Origin: Mucilaginibacter sp. 14171R-50
GTDB lineage: Bacteria > Bacteroidota > Bacteroidia > Sphingobacteriales > Sphingobacteriaceae
Direction of reading: 5' to 3'
Assembly: GCF_010093045.1 (NCBI RefSeq)
Contig: NZ_CP048115.1
Span: 2,418,001 to 2,482,000, forward strand
Length of the DNA stretch: 64,000 nucleotides
The notes beneath the pieces were generated by a model. The model saw only the letters and a list, made by a program, of their open reading frames with translations. It did not search any database and had not been told where the DNA came from. The number at the start of each line of letters is the position of its first letter. Within the stretch, counting starts at the first letter, position 1. Of the stretch, positions 8,717 to 17,360 are shown in pieces. The position numbers and the translations under genes were made by a program.

Positions 8717-8854
8717 AAGAATGATAATTATATAGATAGGCCATAGGAAAGCAGCGTAAACTAAGGTTGGAATATGTCATCGATCGATTTGATATAATAC
8801 AAAATGATTTGTACAGTTTTGTTACTAACTTTAGAATTCTTATAAAGTGCTCAA

Positions 8855-9583
8855 ATGAATTGGAAACTATTTATTGGACAGGCGATTGACAAGGCCGAAA
8901 ACCTATTAATAAATTCACGTCTGAGTTTTGTTAAAAAAAATTACCCATATAGGCGAAACTGCATATTTGATTTAAAACGAACCATTGGAGATGCAAATGT
9001 AATTCTAGATGTAGGAGCGTATGTTGGCGACGTGGCCATACAATTTAGTAAATGGTTTCCATCAGCTAAGATTTTTGCTTTTGAACCTATAAACGAATCG
9101 TTTGATAAATTACAGCAGTCAACTAAGCGTTTTAAAAATATAAGCTCTTTTAATATTGCATTAGGAGATAAATTTGAAACCCTAGAAATCCCCGTTTATA
9201 ATAGCGCAACAATCAACACCCTAAAAGAAGCTTGCTATGACGAAATAGCCCAATCCACACAAAAAGTTACCGTTTTAAGGCTAGATAATTTTTTGTCAGA
9301 ACAGAAAATTACCGGTGTCATTGATATATTAAAAATTGATGTAGAGGGTTATGAGCTCGAAGTTTTAAAGGGTATGGGCGATTACTTAAAAAAAGTGAGA
9401 TATATAGTTACAGAGGTTGGGTATCAAAGGACAGCTACAAAAACGCACTTTTCAGATATGGATATTTTCATGGAGAAAAACGACTTTGAAATATTCAATA
9501 TTTACGAATTGAGCCCAATTTATAACGTTAGAACTAAATTACATTATTCAAATAACGTCTACATGAACAAGCATCAGCTATAG
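8855..9583 (+). CDS. FkbM-family SAM-dependent methyltransferase
   Basis: A 242-residue methyltransferase of the FkbM type, which usually O-methylates sugars in surface polysaccharides. The SAM-binding motif is VILDVGAYVGDVAIQFSKWF (about residues 48-67), followed by AFEPINESF and the late motif DILKIDVEGYELEVLKGM, which is diagnostic of FkbM. It runs opposite to the phage genes, and its stop overlaps that of the convergent fibre gene by 6 bp. Base composition is more AT-rich than the flanking late genes, suggesting separate acquisition. It could alter the host surface as a lysogenic conversion gene (inference). Confidence 0.85.
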   Translation: MNWKLFIGQAIDKAENLLINSRLSFVKKNYPYRRNCIFDLKRTIGDANVILDVGAYVGDVAIQFSKWFPSAKIFAFEPINESFDKLQQSTKRFKNISSFNIALGDKFETLEIPVYNSATINTLKEACYDEIAQSTQKVTVLRLDNFLSEQKITGVIDILKIDVEGYELEVLKGMGDYLKKVRYIVTEVGYQRTATKTHFSDMDIFMEKNDFEIFNIYELSPIYNVRTKLHYSNNVYMNKHQL

Positions 9584-9964
9584 ACGTTTTTCTGTTATGG
9601 AAAGAGCAAAAAAAGGATAATCGGTTAACTCAATTGCACAACTCTGAATTTTTGTTGTTTCATTTACCGTTTTCTCGGCTTCGTTCAAATCATACTCTAA
9701 ACTAAAACCCTTAAATATCGTACTTTCATTATAATTCGGCTGGTCGCTCCTTATTTCAAAATACTCAAGTGCTAATCCTCTAATTTCGGCTACTTCGTTT
9801 ACTTCTTGCGATCCGACTCCGGTATATGAGTATGTTTTAAGGGTTCCGGCTCTAAAATACAGACCTGAATTGTATATTGAAGAGTCATAAATCACTGATT
9901 GAGATCCAGATATATAATATAGCACACCTAGGACTAGCTCGCCGCTTAATACTTTGTAGGCCAT
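9578..9964 (-). CDS. Phage fibre-associated protein of unknown function
   Basis: A 128-residue beta-rich protein. Its N-terminal part (YYISGSQSVIYDSSIYNSG, then LYFRAGTLKTYSYTG) resembles a segment near the C-terminus of the neighbouring 521-residue fibre (SISYNSATYTAGQRFTTV), suggesting a shared small adhesin-type domain. It starts 2 bp after that gene's stop and is surely cotranscribed. It could be a tip protein or chaperone of the fibre. No homologue recognised by name. Confidence 0.65.
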   Translation of the reverse strand: MAYKVLSGELVLGVLYYISGSQSVIYDSSIYNSGLYFRAGTLKTYSYTGVGSQEVNEVAEIRGLALEYFEIRSDQPNYNESTIFKGFSLEYDLNEAEKTVNETTKIQSCAIELTDYPFFALSITEKRL

Positions 9965-9966
9965 CT

Positions 9967-11532
9967 TTAAGGTTTTAAATTATTGACTCGTATTGTAAAT
10001 CTAAGCTTGATAAACCTGCTATTTACAGGGAATTCCACGGTGGCGCCCCTTACAAAAGCCGGGTCGCCGTTTCCCCTGATAATTGCTCCTGTGCGGCTAT
10101 CTCCTAGATTGTTGGTTGTGGGTGTAATACCTGGCTCAAAATGATTAAAGGCTTCGGTTGTAAAAGGCTGAACATCGCTTAATTTCATCTCTATAGTATG
10201 CCTTTGTGGGGCTTCTAAGATCTCTCTGACTACACCGGATGTGCCGGTTGTAAAGTTAGTATGTCCGGTGACAGTCGTAAATCTTTGACCAGCGGTATAA
10301 GTCGCCGAATTGTAACTTATTGAACCTCCTTCAACAAGATAGCTTGCCGGTATCGTAAGAGTGTCACCGGCAGCCTTGGTTATGATATCTAAATCAGGGA
10401 TACTATCAACGTATTGACCATTTCTGTCGGCATTAAAGTATTGAAGTGGAATGGATTTAATCTGCCTGCCCAAAGTGTTTTCTATTGTTTTTGTTTCGAT
10501 AATAGCATCTATATTTGGATCAGTTGGTATGATGCTATCATCAGCTATCGTACAATTTACCGCTGTAGAGAAATCAAAATCGCCATCACCTTCAATTGCT
10601 CTGACTCTTAAACCCTGTGCTATGCTTCTTGCGCCTACATATGTCCCAAAATAGGAAAGATTTTTTGCCGGGCTATCAAATCTTAAGGAGAAATCCCCGA
10701 TTGTCGGATTATTAAATTTAGGGTCGGCTATCGAACATCCGATGAAATTGGTCACTAGAGCTGGAAAAGCTATTAGATGGGCTGCACGTAAATCTGCAAT
10801 AGCTCCATAATATGTAAAGCCAGTGGATAACGTAGGGCGTGCCCCGGCGAAAGCAAACCTACAATTAAAGAATAGAGAATACGAAAGGCAGGAAGCTTTA
10901 TCAAACCAAATATTACAGCTATGGAAAATCATATTGATATTGTTGTTCAAAACATCATCACCAATAATACCAAGGTTAGAACAGTTATAAAAGGTTACTT
11001 GATTTTGATAACCAACCATCAAACCTGATGTATTTCCGATTCTTAAAATACCTGTACAGCTGTTTATTGTAACGTTTTTCCAACTTCTCGATGCCTGACC
11101 AAAACTTGTCATAGAGCCAAAGCAGTTTACGCAATTTTCAAACGTAACGTCGGTTAAAGGCCAATGTAAATTTGAAAAACTATTGGTCCAGTTAACAAAT
11201 TTGATGTTATAGCATGTCATCATTTCCATCGATGTGAGCTGTGTCCCGTTGAAAATAACATCACCGTCACCTATACAAATAACAATTGGATCTGAAATTA
11301 TTTCCCTATATACGCCACTACCGAAAATGTAGCTTACGGTTCCGCAAACAGAATAAGCTTTGGCAAACGTTTTGTAAGGCAAAAGCCTGCTGCCGTTACC
11401 GCTGATGTCGCTACCGAATAATGCTATATAGCAATACCCGGCAGGCCTTACGTTGTCCGCCCCTGCGGGTATAGTTATCCCATATTTATTTGCTACTCCG
11501 GGCCGGTAGGCCCAATTATATGTTGCACTCAT
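9967..11532 (-). CDS. Beta-helix-like tail fibre or receptor-binding protein
   Basis: A 521-residue protein. The N-terminal region contains GSDISGNGSRLLPYKTFAKA, the entry motif common to right-handed parallel beta-helix (pectate-lyase-like) proteins. Short repeated strands with Asn/Cys ladders follow (VTFENCVNC, VTINSCTG, VTFYNCSN, MIFHSCN). The C-terminal 150 residues form a separate beta-rich module. Position after the collagen-like fibre gene fits a receptor-binding or depolymerase-like role. No catalytic triad is assignable. Confidence 0.7.
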   Translation of the reverse strand: MSATYNWAYRPGVANKYGITIPAGADNVRPAGYCYIALFGSDISGNGSRLLPYKTFAKAYSVCGTVSYIFGSGVYREIISDPIVICIGDGDVIFNGTQLTSMEMMTCYNIKFVNWTNSFSNLHWPLTDVTFENCVNCFGSMTSFGQASRSWKNVTINSCTGILRIGNTSGLMVGYQNQVTFYNCSNLGIIGDDVLNNNINMIFHSCNIWFDKASCLSYSLFFNCRFAFAGARPTLSTGFTYYGAIADLRAAHLIAFPALVTNFIGCSIADPKFNNPTIGDFSLRFDSPAKNLSYFGTYVGARSIAQGLRVRAIEGDGDFDFSTAVNCTIADDSIIPTDPNIDAIIETKTIENTLGRQIKSIPLQYFNADRNGQYVDSIPDLDIITKAAGDTLTIPASYLVEGGSISYNSATYTAGQRFTTVTGHTNFTTGTSGVVREILEAPQRHTIEMKLSDVQPFTTEAFNHFEPGITPTTNNLGDSRTGAIIRGNGDPAFVRGATVEFPVNSRFIKLRFTIRVNNLKP

Positions 11533-11580
11533 AATTTTTGATTGTTCAATTTTTAAAAAGCGTTCAGGAGGGCTAGGCCG

Positions 11581-13053
11581 TTAATTATCCTGACATTTAA
11601 GTTTGATATTACAGCTCGCGTTACCCAAGTCGCTGTAATTATATGTTATAAAAACCCTATCATTTGCAGCATAGGCAAATGGAAATGTTTGCGAACCGGC
11701 AGGGTAAGAACCTGCGGTGCCAATTTTCAGTTTGGGGGATGTAGCGCCCGAAATAAGGATGCTGTTTACCTGCCCCCCATTTTCCATCAACACCGAAACC
11801 TCATTTAATCCATACGGATTGATCTGGTAACTTACCTTCTTTTTCTCGTCGAGTATCAACGTTATTGTCTTCAAGGCAGTCATTGCCCGCTGGTCGTCGG
11901 TACGTGCCAGGGCTTCTGCGATGGTAGCAAGTTCGACTATTCCGGGTAAGGTTTCGGTTGCATCAGGAGAACTGCCTCCGCCGGAGCTAAGCAGCCAAAC
12001 ATTGTCGTCGCCGTCCCAGATGTACATTTTGGCTTCGTTGCCTATCCCGGCATCCACAAAAGCATAATCCCCTGATTCTCCGGCAGGGTTAGCGGTTGAA
12101 AGTTCCGAAAGGGTGGTGTAATTACCTTTAAAATGCTGAGATAACGCTGCAAGTTTGCCTTTTTCAGCTGTGGTATAATTTTCCTGGCTTAAACCATAGC
12201 CTGTTAACTTATCCACCTTAGTGCCCAATGCGTCGCCGAGCGCAGCATTGTCCTCTGGCTGGCCAGCCAAATTAGAGAAAGAGTTTTCCAGCCAGCCGGT
12301 GTTATAATCATCATCGTCAATCTTTCCTAATATTTGCCCCGTGGCACCACCTGTAGGTATACCGTGGCCCGGATCTCCTTTTTCACCTTCCGGGCCTGTA
12401 TCTCCTACCTCGCCCTGTAAGCCAATTAATGATGTGCCGGTGCCCCACATGCCTCCTGTTTTAGGCCCAAACAGTATATATGTGCTTGTATTGAGGTAAA
12501 AATCCCCGTCATTGCCGGTAAGCGAGTTTGATGGATTAGATGTGCCATTTAAAACTGTTTTGCCCGCCGGCCCCGCAGTTCCTGCGTCGCCTTTTTCGCC
12601 TTGCGGCCCTTGCGGCCCGTTTTGCATAGAAAATACCTGCGACCACGCACCTAATGCTTTACGATAAAAGATGCCTGTATTTGTATCGATATAGGTATCA
12701 TTATTAACGCCGATGCCTGTGCCCGGCGCGCCCGATCCATACAAAACGGTTCCATCTTTCGCGGCATCTGCCGATGGCAGGGTATATTTTACTAACCAGG
12801 CACCGGATGTTTTTTGCGCGAACGTACCATTGGCGGTATTGATAAACAGGTCGCCGTTTTTGCCGATGGTATTTTGAGGTAAGGAAATACCAAATGAAAC
12901 AGTCGCACCTGTGTTTAATCCCGAATTGATAAACTCAAGGAGACTATTAAAGCTGAACTGATAATCGGCGTTGTTTTGTATAAGTATAGATTTATCAGCC
13001 GCTGTGATAGTGCTTATAAGCGGCAGATCACTTAATTTTTTATCTATCGCCAT
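11581..13053 (-). CDS. Collagen-like phage tail fibre protein
   Basis: A 490-residue fibre protein. The N-terminus (LSDLPLISTITAADKSILIQ) resembles tail attachment domains. Short repeated modules (NTIGKNGDLFINTANGTF, then similar blocks) alternate with collagen-type Gly-X-Y stretches (GPQGPQGEKGDAGTAGPAG and GEVGDTGPEGEKGDPGHG). The C-terminal part is beta-rich. Its ATG overlaps the TGA of the upstream connector gene (ATGA), so translation is coupled. It should form trimeric fibres at the virion tip. Confidence 0.8.
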   Translation of the reverse strand: MAIDKKLSDLPLISTITAADKSILIQNNADYQFSFNSLLEFINSGLNTGATVSFGISLPQNTIGKNGDLFINTANGTFAQKTSGAWLVKYTLPSADAAKDGTVLYGSGAPGTGIGVNNDTYIDTNTGIFYRKALGAWSQVFSMQNGPQGPQGEKGDAGTAGPAGKTVLNGTSNPSNSLTGNDGDFYLNTSTYILFGPKTGGMWGTGTSLIGLQGEVGDTGPEGEKGDPGHGIPTGGATGQILGKIDDDDYNTGWLENSFSNLAGQPEDNAALGDALGTKVDKLTGYGLSQENYTTAEKGKLAALSQHFKGNYTTLSELSTANPAGESGDYAFVDAGIGNEAKMYIWDGDDNVWLLSSGGGSSPDATETLPGIVELATIAEALARTDDQRAMTALKTITLILDEKKKVSYQINPYGLNEVSVLMENGGQVNSILISGATSPKLKIGTAGSYPAGSQTFPFAYAANDRVFITYNYSDLGNASCNIKLKCQDN

Positions 13054-13667
13054 CAGTTTAAAAATTCGGTTAGTAGTTGATTCGTACTAAAGTTGTCAGC
13101 CGGAAAGTTGAAATCTGTGATGTCAACGGAGCGAATGCGCGGACCGGCCTGTCTGCTGCTTTTATTTTTCTGGTTATAATGCCATACCGGAAAATCTTCT
13201 CTATGATCTAACAGGAAGCGTTCGGTTTCGTTAGCATAGGCATTGGCCGTGCTCCGTTGTTGCTGTACCAGTTTTATAATATCTTTTGCAGGCAAAGCAT
13301 CGGCATTATCGTAACGTTTAGTTACGGGACCGGTTGCAGTGTAGTGTACGCTGTCTGCCTCAATAAAGCGGGCAAAAGCAAAATAGGAGAGTACCGGGAG
13401 CAGCCCCTGGTATAAAACAATGTAACCATTATCGTCCAGATATTCGCAGCCATTCACAAGGTCTTTATAATGTTGCGGGGCGTCGTCCTTTAACAGGCCG
13501 TCGGTATCAAGGTTCTTGATCAGATCATAATATAAGATGTAGCCTAAAAAAGGCTTCAAGTCCAGCTCCTGGGCTTTTTGTATAAATACTTTTATACGTT
13601 CCGGTTTTATGTTTGCAGCAATATCTGCATAACGCTGCAAGGCTTCGGGGGTAATTAAATTTAACAT
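13053..13667 (-). CDS. Phage head-tail connector-like protein
   Basis: 204 residues from the start at 13667 (MLNLITPEALQRYADIAANI). That start is preceded by TTGGAGGA and lies after a GC-rich palindrome, so I prefer it to an open frame reaching 13799 that overlaps the portal gene. The protein is helical in its first half (IKVFIQKAQELDLKPFLG), with a mixed C-terminus. Proteins of this size directly after the portal in Bacteroidota prophages are usually adaptor/connector proteins. The family is inferred from position and general character. Confidence 0.6.
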   Translation of the reverse strand: MLNLITPEALQRYADIAANIKPERIKVFIQKAQELDLKPFLGYILYYDLIKNLDTDGLLKDDAPQHYKDLVNGCEYLDDNGYIVLYQGLLPVLSYFAFARFIEADSVHYTATGPVTKRYDNADALPAKDIIKLVQQQRSTANAYANETERFLLDHREDFPVWHYNQKNKSSRQAGPRIRSVDITDFNFPADNFSTNQLLTEFLN

Positions 13668-13746
13668 AACATAGTCCTCCAATCTCCGCCAGCCGGCGGG
13701 TAGGTTTAATATTTTGATAATCGTGAATAATTTGCCGGCCGGCATG

Positions 13747-15018
13747 TTAGATGCACATCGCCTCTGCTTCGTCCTGTTTAAAGCCATAAGCATATACAAG
13801 GGCGGCTATTTTGCTTTTGGCGGGAATGGCAGCTTGTAAAAGCTGGTTAATGTTTGCACCCGCTCTTATGCCGATCATATCATCAGCCACATTAGCGGGT
13901 ACCGGGGTAATATTCCAGTTAGCAGTTGGGTTGATATTGCTGCAGAAATGGCTGAACAATTCTTCAAATACTTCGCTCAGTTCCTGCCTGTCGGGAGCAG
14001 TGTTGTCGTTAAACTCGCGGATAGCTTCTTTTTTTTCGCCACCGTTACTAAGGCCCGATGCTTTTTCGGCATTAACCAGTTCCTTTGGAACCGAAAAGCC
14101 TTTAATGATCCGCGCTTCTACAGATCGTTCGGTAGTTTCAAAAAGCTTATCATTGTTTTGGATAGCGTAAGGTTGAAACTCGGGTTTTGCGTTTTCGTCC
14201 TCATACTCTATCACAATTATTTTTTGCGCGCTTTTCGCACCCTGGAACGTGCCCAGATCTTTTTCTAGTTGCGAAGGTGTATTTGAATTGCCGTTATCTG
14301 CACTGTTATCAGCTTCCTCGCGGCGCGATTGCATAAACAGCATGGTAGATGGTAAAAAGCCGGTAGTTACTTCGCGGTTGTTGAAGATCTTGATACCGGC
14401 TTCGGTTTCAAAATCCTCCCATACCGAGTCGGCTTCTATCAGCGGGTAATCGCAAACCTCGGGGTTAAAATAATATAACTGACCTTTATATTTGTCCCAG
14501 CCACCGGCAGCGTTAACTTGCTGTGCAATCACCGTTTCATTGGCATTATACGCGTCCAGGAAAATTATCTTGCTGCGCATGATGTTTTTCCAGGTCTTGC
14601 GCCCCCAATCGTTATAGATCGCAAACTTATCAGCAGTTTCTGCATTATCGGTATCACCCATGCGGATGTCCTCGAACTTCACGTAGTTAACAGATGCTAT
14701 TTTGAAATTTGCATTGTAATTTACATGAATGCCGAACCCTCGAAATAGCGCCTTGTCGGTTGCGATAGCTTTTAATAGCTTAGCTACCGTTAGTCCCTTC
14801 CCATTGATGATCTGCTTACCGACGGGTGCTTCTTCAAAACCGTTGCCGGCAATAAACTTTGCCCGCTTGTTCCAGCAATCTTTGGCGGTAGGGGATTGGC
14901 CAACCAACTCCAGCATACGCTGCGGATAGGCATTATCCATATCGTAGTTGAGTATGCCGAAGGTTTGATTGGGCCTTACCAGTATACGCCGTTCAATTTG
15001 TGGTAAGTAGGTTTTCAT
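13747..15018 (-). CDS. Phage portal protein
   Basis: A 423-residue protein that should form the dodecameric ring through which DNA enters the capsid. The N-terminus (FGILNYDMDNAYPQRMLELV, then AKDCWNKRAKFIAGNGF) and the central KIIFLDAYNA and EARIIKGFSVPKELVNAEK fit the clamp and stem regions of Bacteroidota portal proteins. The C-terminal helix is acidic. Its start overlaps the preceding small gene by 4 bp. It lies downstream of the capsid gene rather than next to terL, an unusual order. Confidence 0.75.
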   Translation of the reverse strand: MKTYLPQIERRILVRPNQTFGILNYDMDNAYPQRMLELVGQSPTAKDCWNKRAKFIAGNGFEEAPVGKQIINGKGLTVAKLLKAIATDKALFRGFGIHVNYNANFKIASVNYVKFEDIRMGDTDNAETADKFAIYNDWGRKTWKNIMRSKIIFLDAYNANETVIAQQVNAAGGWDKYKGQLYYFNPEVCDYPLIEADSVWEDFETEAGIKIFNNREVTTGFLPSTMLFMQSRREEADNSADNGNSNTPSQLEKDLGTFQGAKSAQKIIVIEYEDENAKPEFQPYAIQNNDKLFETTERSVEARIIKGFSVPKELVNAEKASGLSNGGEKKEAIREFNDNTAPDRQELSEVFEELFSHFCSNINPTANWNITPVPANVADDMIGIRAGANINQLLQAAIPAKSKIAALVYAYGFKQDEAEAMCI

Positions 15019-15272
15019 AAGCTCCCCTCACCCCCTGAACAGGGAGCCGAAACTCCAGCTCTTTTTATTCTACGTCTTTTCATTTTAGGTTTTTCCTCCT
15101 TTATTTCGAAAACTCCCCCTCCAGGGGGCTGGGGGGTAAACAGCTTTGCTATATGAGGGTATCGCTGCAAATACCATTCAGCTTCCTTATCGGTCAAGTT
15201 GTTATTGCAATGTACTGCCGGTGAGCCGGGGGCAAACTGGTGCGTGCCGGGTTTAAGAATATATTTTTTCAT
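15015..15272 (-). CDS. Small phage protein carrying two copies of a GC-rich repeat
   Basis: 85 residues from the ATG at 15272 (MKKYILKPGTHQFAPGSPAV); a longer frame to 15299 is possible. The N-terminal half has a helical segment (LTDKEAEWYLQRYPHIAKLF). The second half is built partly from translated repeat DNA: TPQPPGGG comes from the repeat at 15112-15138 and APCSGGEGS from that at 15021-15047. It overlaps the portal start by 4 bp. Function unknown; it could be a minor head protein. Confidence 0.5.
   Translation of the reverse strand: MKKYILKPGTHQFAPGSPAVHCNNNLTDKEAEWYLQRYPHIAKLFTPQPPGGGVFEIKEEKPKMKRRRIKRAGVSAPCSGGEGSL
15021..15047. repeat. GC-rich palindromic repeat (CCCCCTGA family), copy 1
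   Basis: CTCCCCTCACCCCCTGAACAGGGAG is one member of a short dispersed family seen five times in the phage block. It lies in the 3' coding end of the small gene before the portal. Confidence 0.6.
15112..15138. repeat. GC-rich palindromic repeat, copy 2
   Basis: CTCCCCCTCCAGGGGGCTGG plus GGGGTA: the same family in inverted orientation relative to copy 1, read in frame as TPQPPGGG inside the small phage gene. Confidence 0.6.
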
Positions 15273-15354
15273 GAGTTTAGTTCTTGATTCATAGGTCACA
15301 GTGGGTTATATGGTTCACGATCAAATGCTATGACCAGTGAACCATCAGCTAAAC

Positions 15355-15942
15355 TTAAACCGCAACCAATGCCTCAAGCGCTGCAATTGTGCTGGCGTAG
15401 GTAGCTGCTCCGCTTTCGGGAGCGATAGATACAGCACGGGGAGGGTATGGTTCTTTCAACTTATCCGGATTGGTTAATTTGATTTTGTAGCCGCCGTCTA
15501 AAGTTTCGTCGGCTGCGTTGCGTTCTGCTTCGGTAACAATTAGGCCGTTCACCGCGCCAAACAATTCTACGGCCGAGTCGCTGTCCTTATAGTTATTCAC
15601 CGCTATGGCTCTTACGCGGCCATAACCCATTGCCATTAACTGGGCTTTAACATCGGTAGACAAGCCGGCGATATTAAAATCTATCTCCTCGGTATAGCGG
15701 GGGCCAACCTGGGTTTTAGCCAGTTTGCTCATGGTATTAAAACTGTTGTTGGTGCCTTCAAATTTGTAAACCTTGGCGGTAGCAACAGGGGTAAGGTCTG
15801 TGATGATAAGCGGGTTTGCCACATCATAGGTAAGCACCATATCATCCTGGTTAAATATGTACACTACATCTTCGATGCCCGAAGTAATTGGCCCGTTTGT
15901 GCCCAGGCTAAACCCTGCATTTATTTTATTGTAAATTGACAT
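15355..15942 (-). CDS. Putative phage tail tube or structural protein
   Basis: A 195-residue beta-rich protein just downstream of the capsid gene in transcription order. Features such as KTQVGPRYTEEIDFNIAGLS and GRVRAIAVNNYKDSDSAVEL, the moderate size and the absence of signal or membrane segments fit a structural component. A tail tube or head decoration role is inferred from position only. Confidence 0.5.
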   Translation of the reverse strand: MSIYNKINAGFSLGTNGPITSGIEDVVYIFNQDDMVLTYDVANPLIITDLTPVATAKVYKFEGTNNSFNTMSKLAKTQVGPRYTEEIDFNIAGLSTDVKAQLMAMGYGRVRAIAVNNYKDSDSAVELFGAVNGLIVTEAERNAADETLDGGYKIKLTNPDKLKEPYPPRAVSIAPESGAATYASTIAALEALVAV

Positions 15943-16046
15943 TATTAGTTGATTAAGTTAAGTAGTTGATTTAATTGATTGGTTGTATGGCTGATAATGA
16001 AGCGTATTACCTATTCACATAATCAACCAATCACCATTCACAGCAG

Positions 16047-17255
16047 TTAAGCTGATAAGTAGAACAGCTCGTTTGCAAATTTGAAGTTTACAGCCGCTTT
16101 CATCCGGGCCTTCATGCGCACCACGTTATCGTTGGTATAAGGCTTCATGTAAACGGTAGACAGTTCTGAAGCATCCCCCAAAAGGTCCACTCCAAGGAAC
16201 AGGTTTGACGAGCGCGCGCCTAAGATGGTGTTGGCCTGCCAGTGGTTCATCAGTTGTAGTGGTACACCCAGGTAGTCCATCTTTTTAGGATCGGTAAAGG
16301 CGTTTAACACGTTCACCGCTTTATCTGCCTGTGCCTGCGCATAGGCATAGCCAACGTGTAAAGGTATTTGCAGGTTAAAATCTTCCTGACTGCGGTCTGC
16401 CGGATCAAGTTGTGCGTAGATGCCGGTTAATACACCTAACACGTTGCTCGCGTTGATGTAGCTAACGGTGGCCGCAGTAGATGTGCCGCTGAAAGTTGCT
16501 GCCTTGCGGGTATTTACCTCGTTGTAGTTACGTACCAGTTTAAAGGTAGTTGAACTGATAACCTGTATAAAGTACGATTGGCCCTGAACATCCACACCGC
16601 TTCCGCCGTTGGTAGTATCTTTACTTGTGCCGGTTACCGCGGTTATGGTTACCACATCGCCATCCCTTAAGGCTGCGGTACTGCTTACGGTTACTACGCC
16701 GGATGCGCTGATTGCCGTAGCTGCCATAGAGGTTTCTGATTTGCCCAGGCCTACTTTGTAGACACCGCTTGCTGCCGCGATAGATGGTAATAAACCGGTG
16801 AAAGGTGCTGTAAAGGCCGCTTCTTTGGTAGAACCCTTACCCAGCCAGTACAAGCGCTCGTTAGCTATTTGTATTTTGGTTAAGTAACGCTGCACCATAA
16901 AGTCGCTAAGGTCTACCACGCCTTCGTAATCAAGGAACGCGCCGGGTTTTAGCTGCTGGCTCTCCCATGATTGTACCAGTTTGTCCCATTGTTCCTGTTT
17001 CATAAATTCGTACACAACAGGGTCAAGGTAGCTTTCGGTTTGCTGGGCCGTGGTGCCCTGATCGGCAAATATGCCCGATGGATCTTGCAATACCACGTCG
17101 TCGTCCACATCCAGGATGATCTTGCGTTGTTTTACGTCGTTAATAACGGTTAGCAGCCCTCGCTTTACGGAGTCGGCCTCCAGCAGCGTGCTTGCCATAA
17201 ATCCTGCCAGCGCTTCGCCGGCATAGGTGTTGTTTGTAAATGTAAATTGAGCCAT
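16047..17255 (-). CDS. Major capsid protein (HK97-fold candidate) with an inserted domain
   Basis: A 402-residue protein. The N-terminal arm, E-loop-like region (around DVDDDVVLQDPSGIF) and helical A-domain segments are consistent with Bacteroidota phage capsids. Between about residues 190 and 275 sits a Ser/Thr/Val-rich beta-type insertion (TAALRDGDVVTITAVTGTS to ISSTTFKLVRNYNE) that interrupts the otherwise capsid-like chain. The C-terminus ends in an aromatic strand. It lies directly after the ClpP-type protease/scaffold gene, the classic protease-capsid pairing. Confidence 0.75.
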   Translation of the reverse strand: MAQFTFTNNTYAGEALAGFMASTLLEADSVKRGLLTVINDVKQRKIILDVDDDVVLQDPSGIFADQGTTAQQTESYLDPVVYEFMKQEQWDKLVQSWESQQLKPGAFLDYEGVVDLSDFMVQRYLTKIQIANERLYWLGKGSTKEAAFTAPFTGLLPSIAAASGVYKVGLGKSETSMAATAISASGVVTVSSTAALRDGDVVTITAVTGTSKDTTNGGSGVDVQGQSYFIQVISSTTFKLVRNYNEVNTRKAATFSGTSTAATVSYINASNVLGVLTGIYAQLDPADRSQEDFNLQIPLHVGYAYAQAQADKAVNVLNAFTDPKKMDYLGVPLQLMNHWQANTILGARSSNLFLGVDLLGDASELSTVYMKPYTNDNVVRMKARMKAAVNFKFANELFYLSA

Positions 17256-17360
17256 TTGTTGATTTTAGTATTTTTAGTTAGTATCAAGTAGTAAGTATCA
17301 TGTATCAAGTATTTTGGAATGAGGTTTATCCCGATACTTGATACTAAATACTCGCTACTG

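Noticed and set aside
13668..13799. N-terminal extension of the connector gene into the portal gene
   Set aside because: It covers a GC-rich palindrome and the portal 3' end; the ATG at 13667 has a GGAGGA site and a normal N-terminus.
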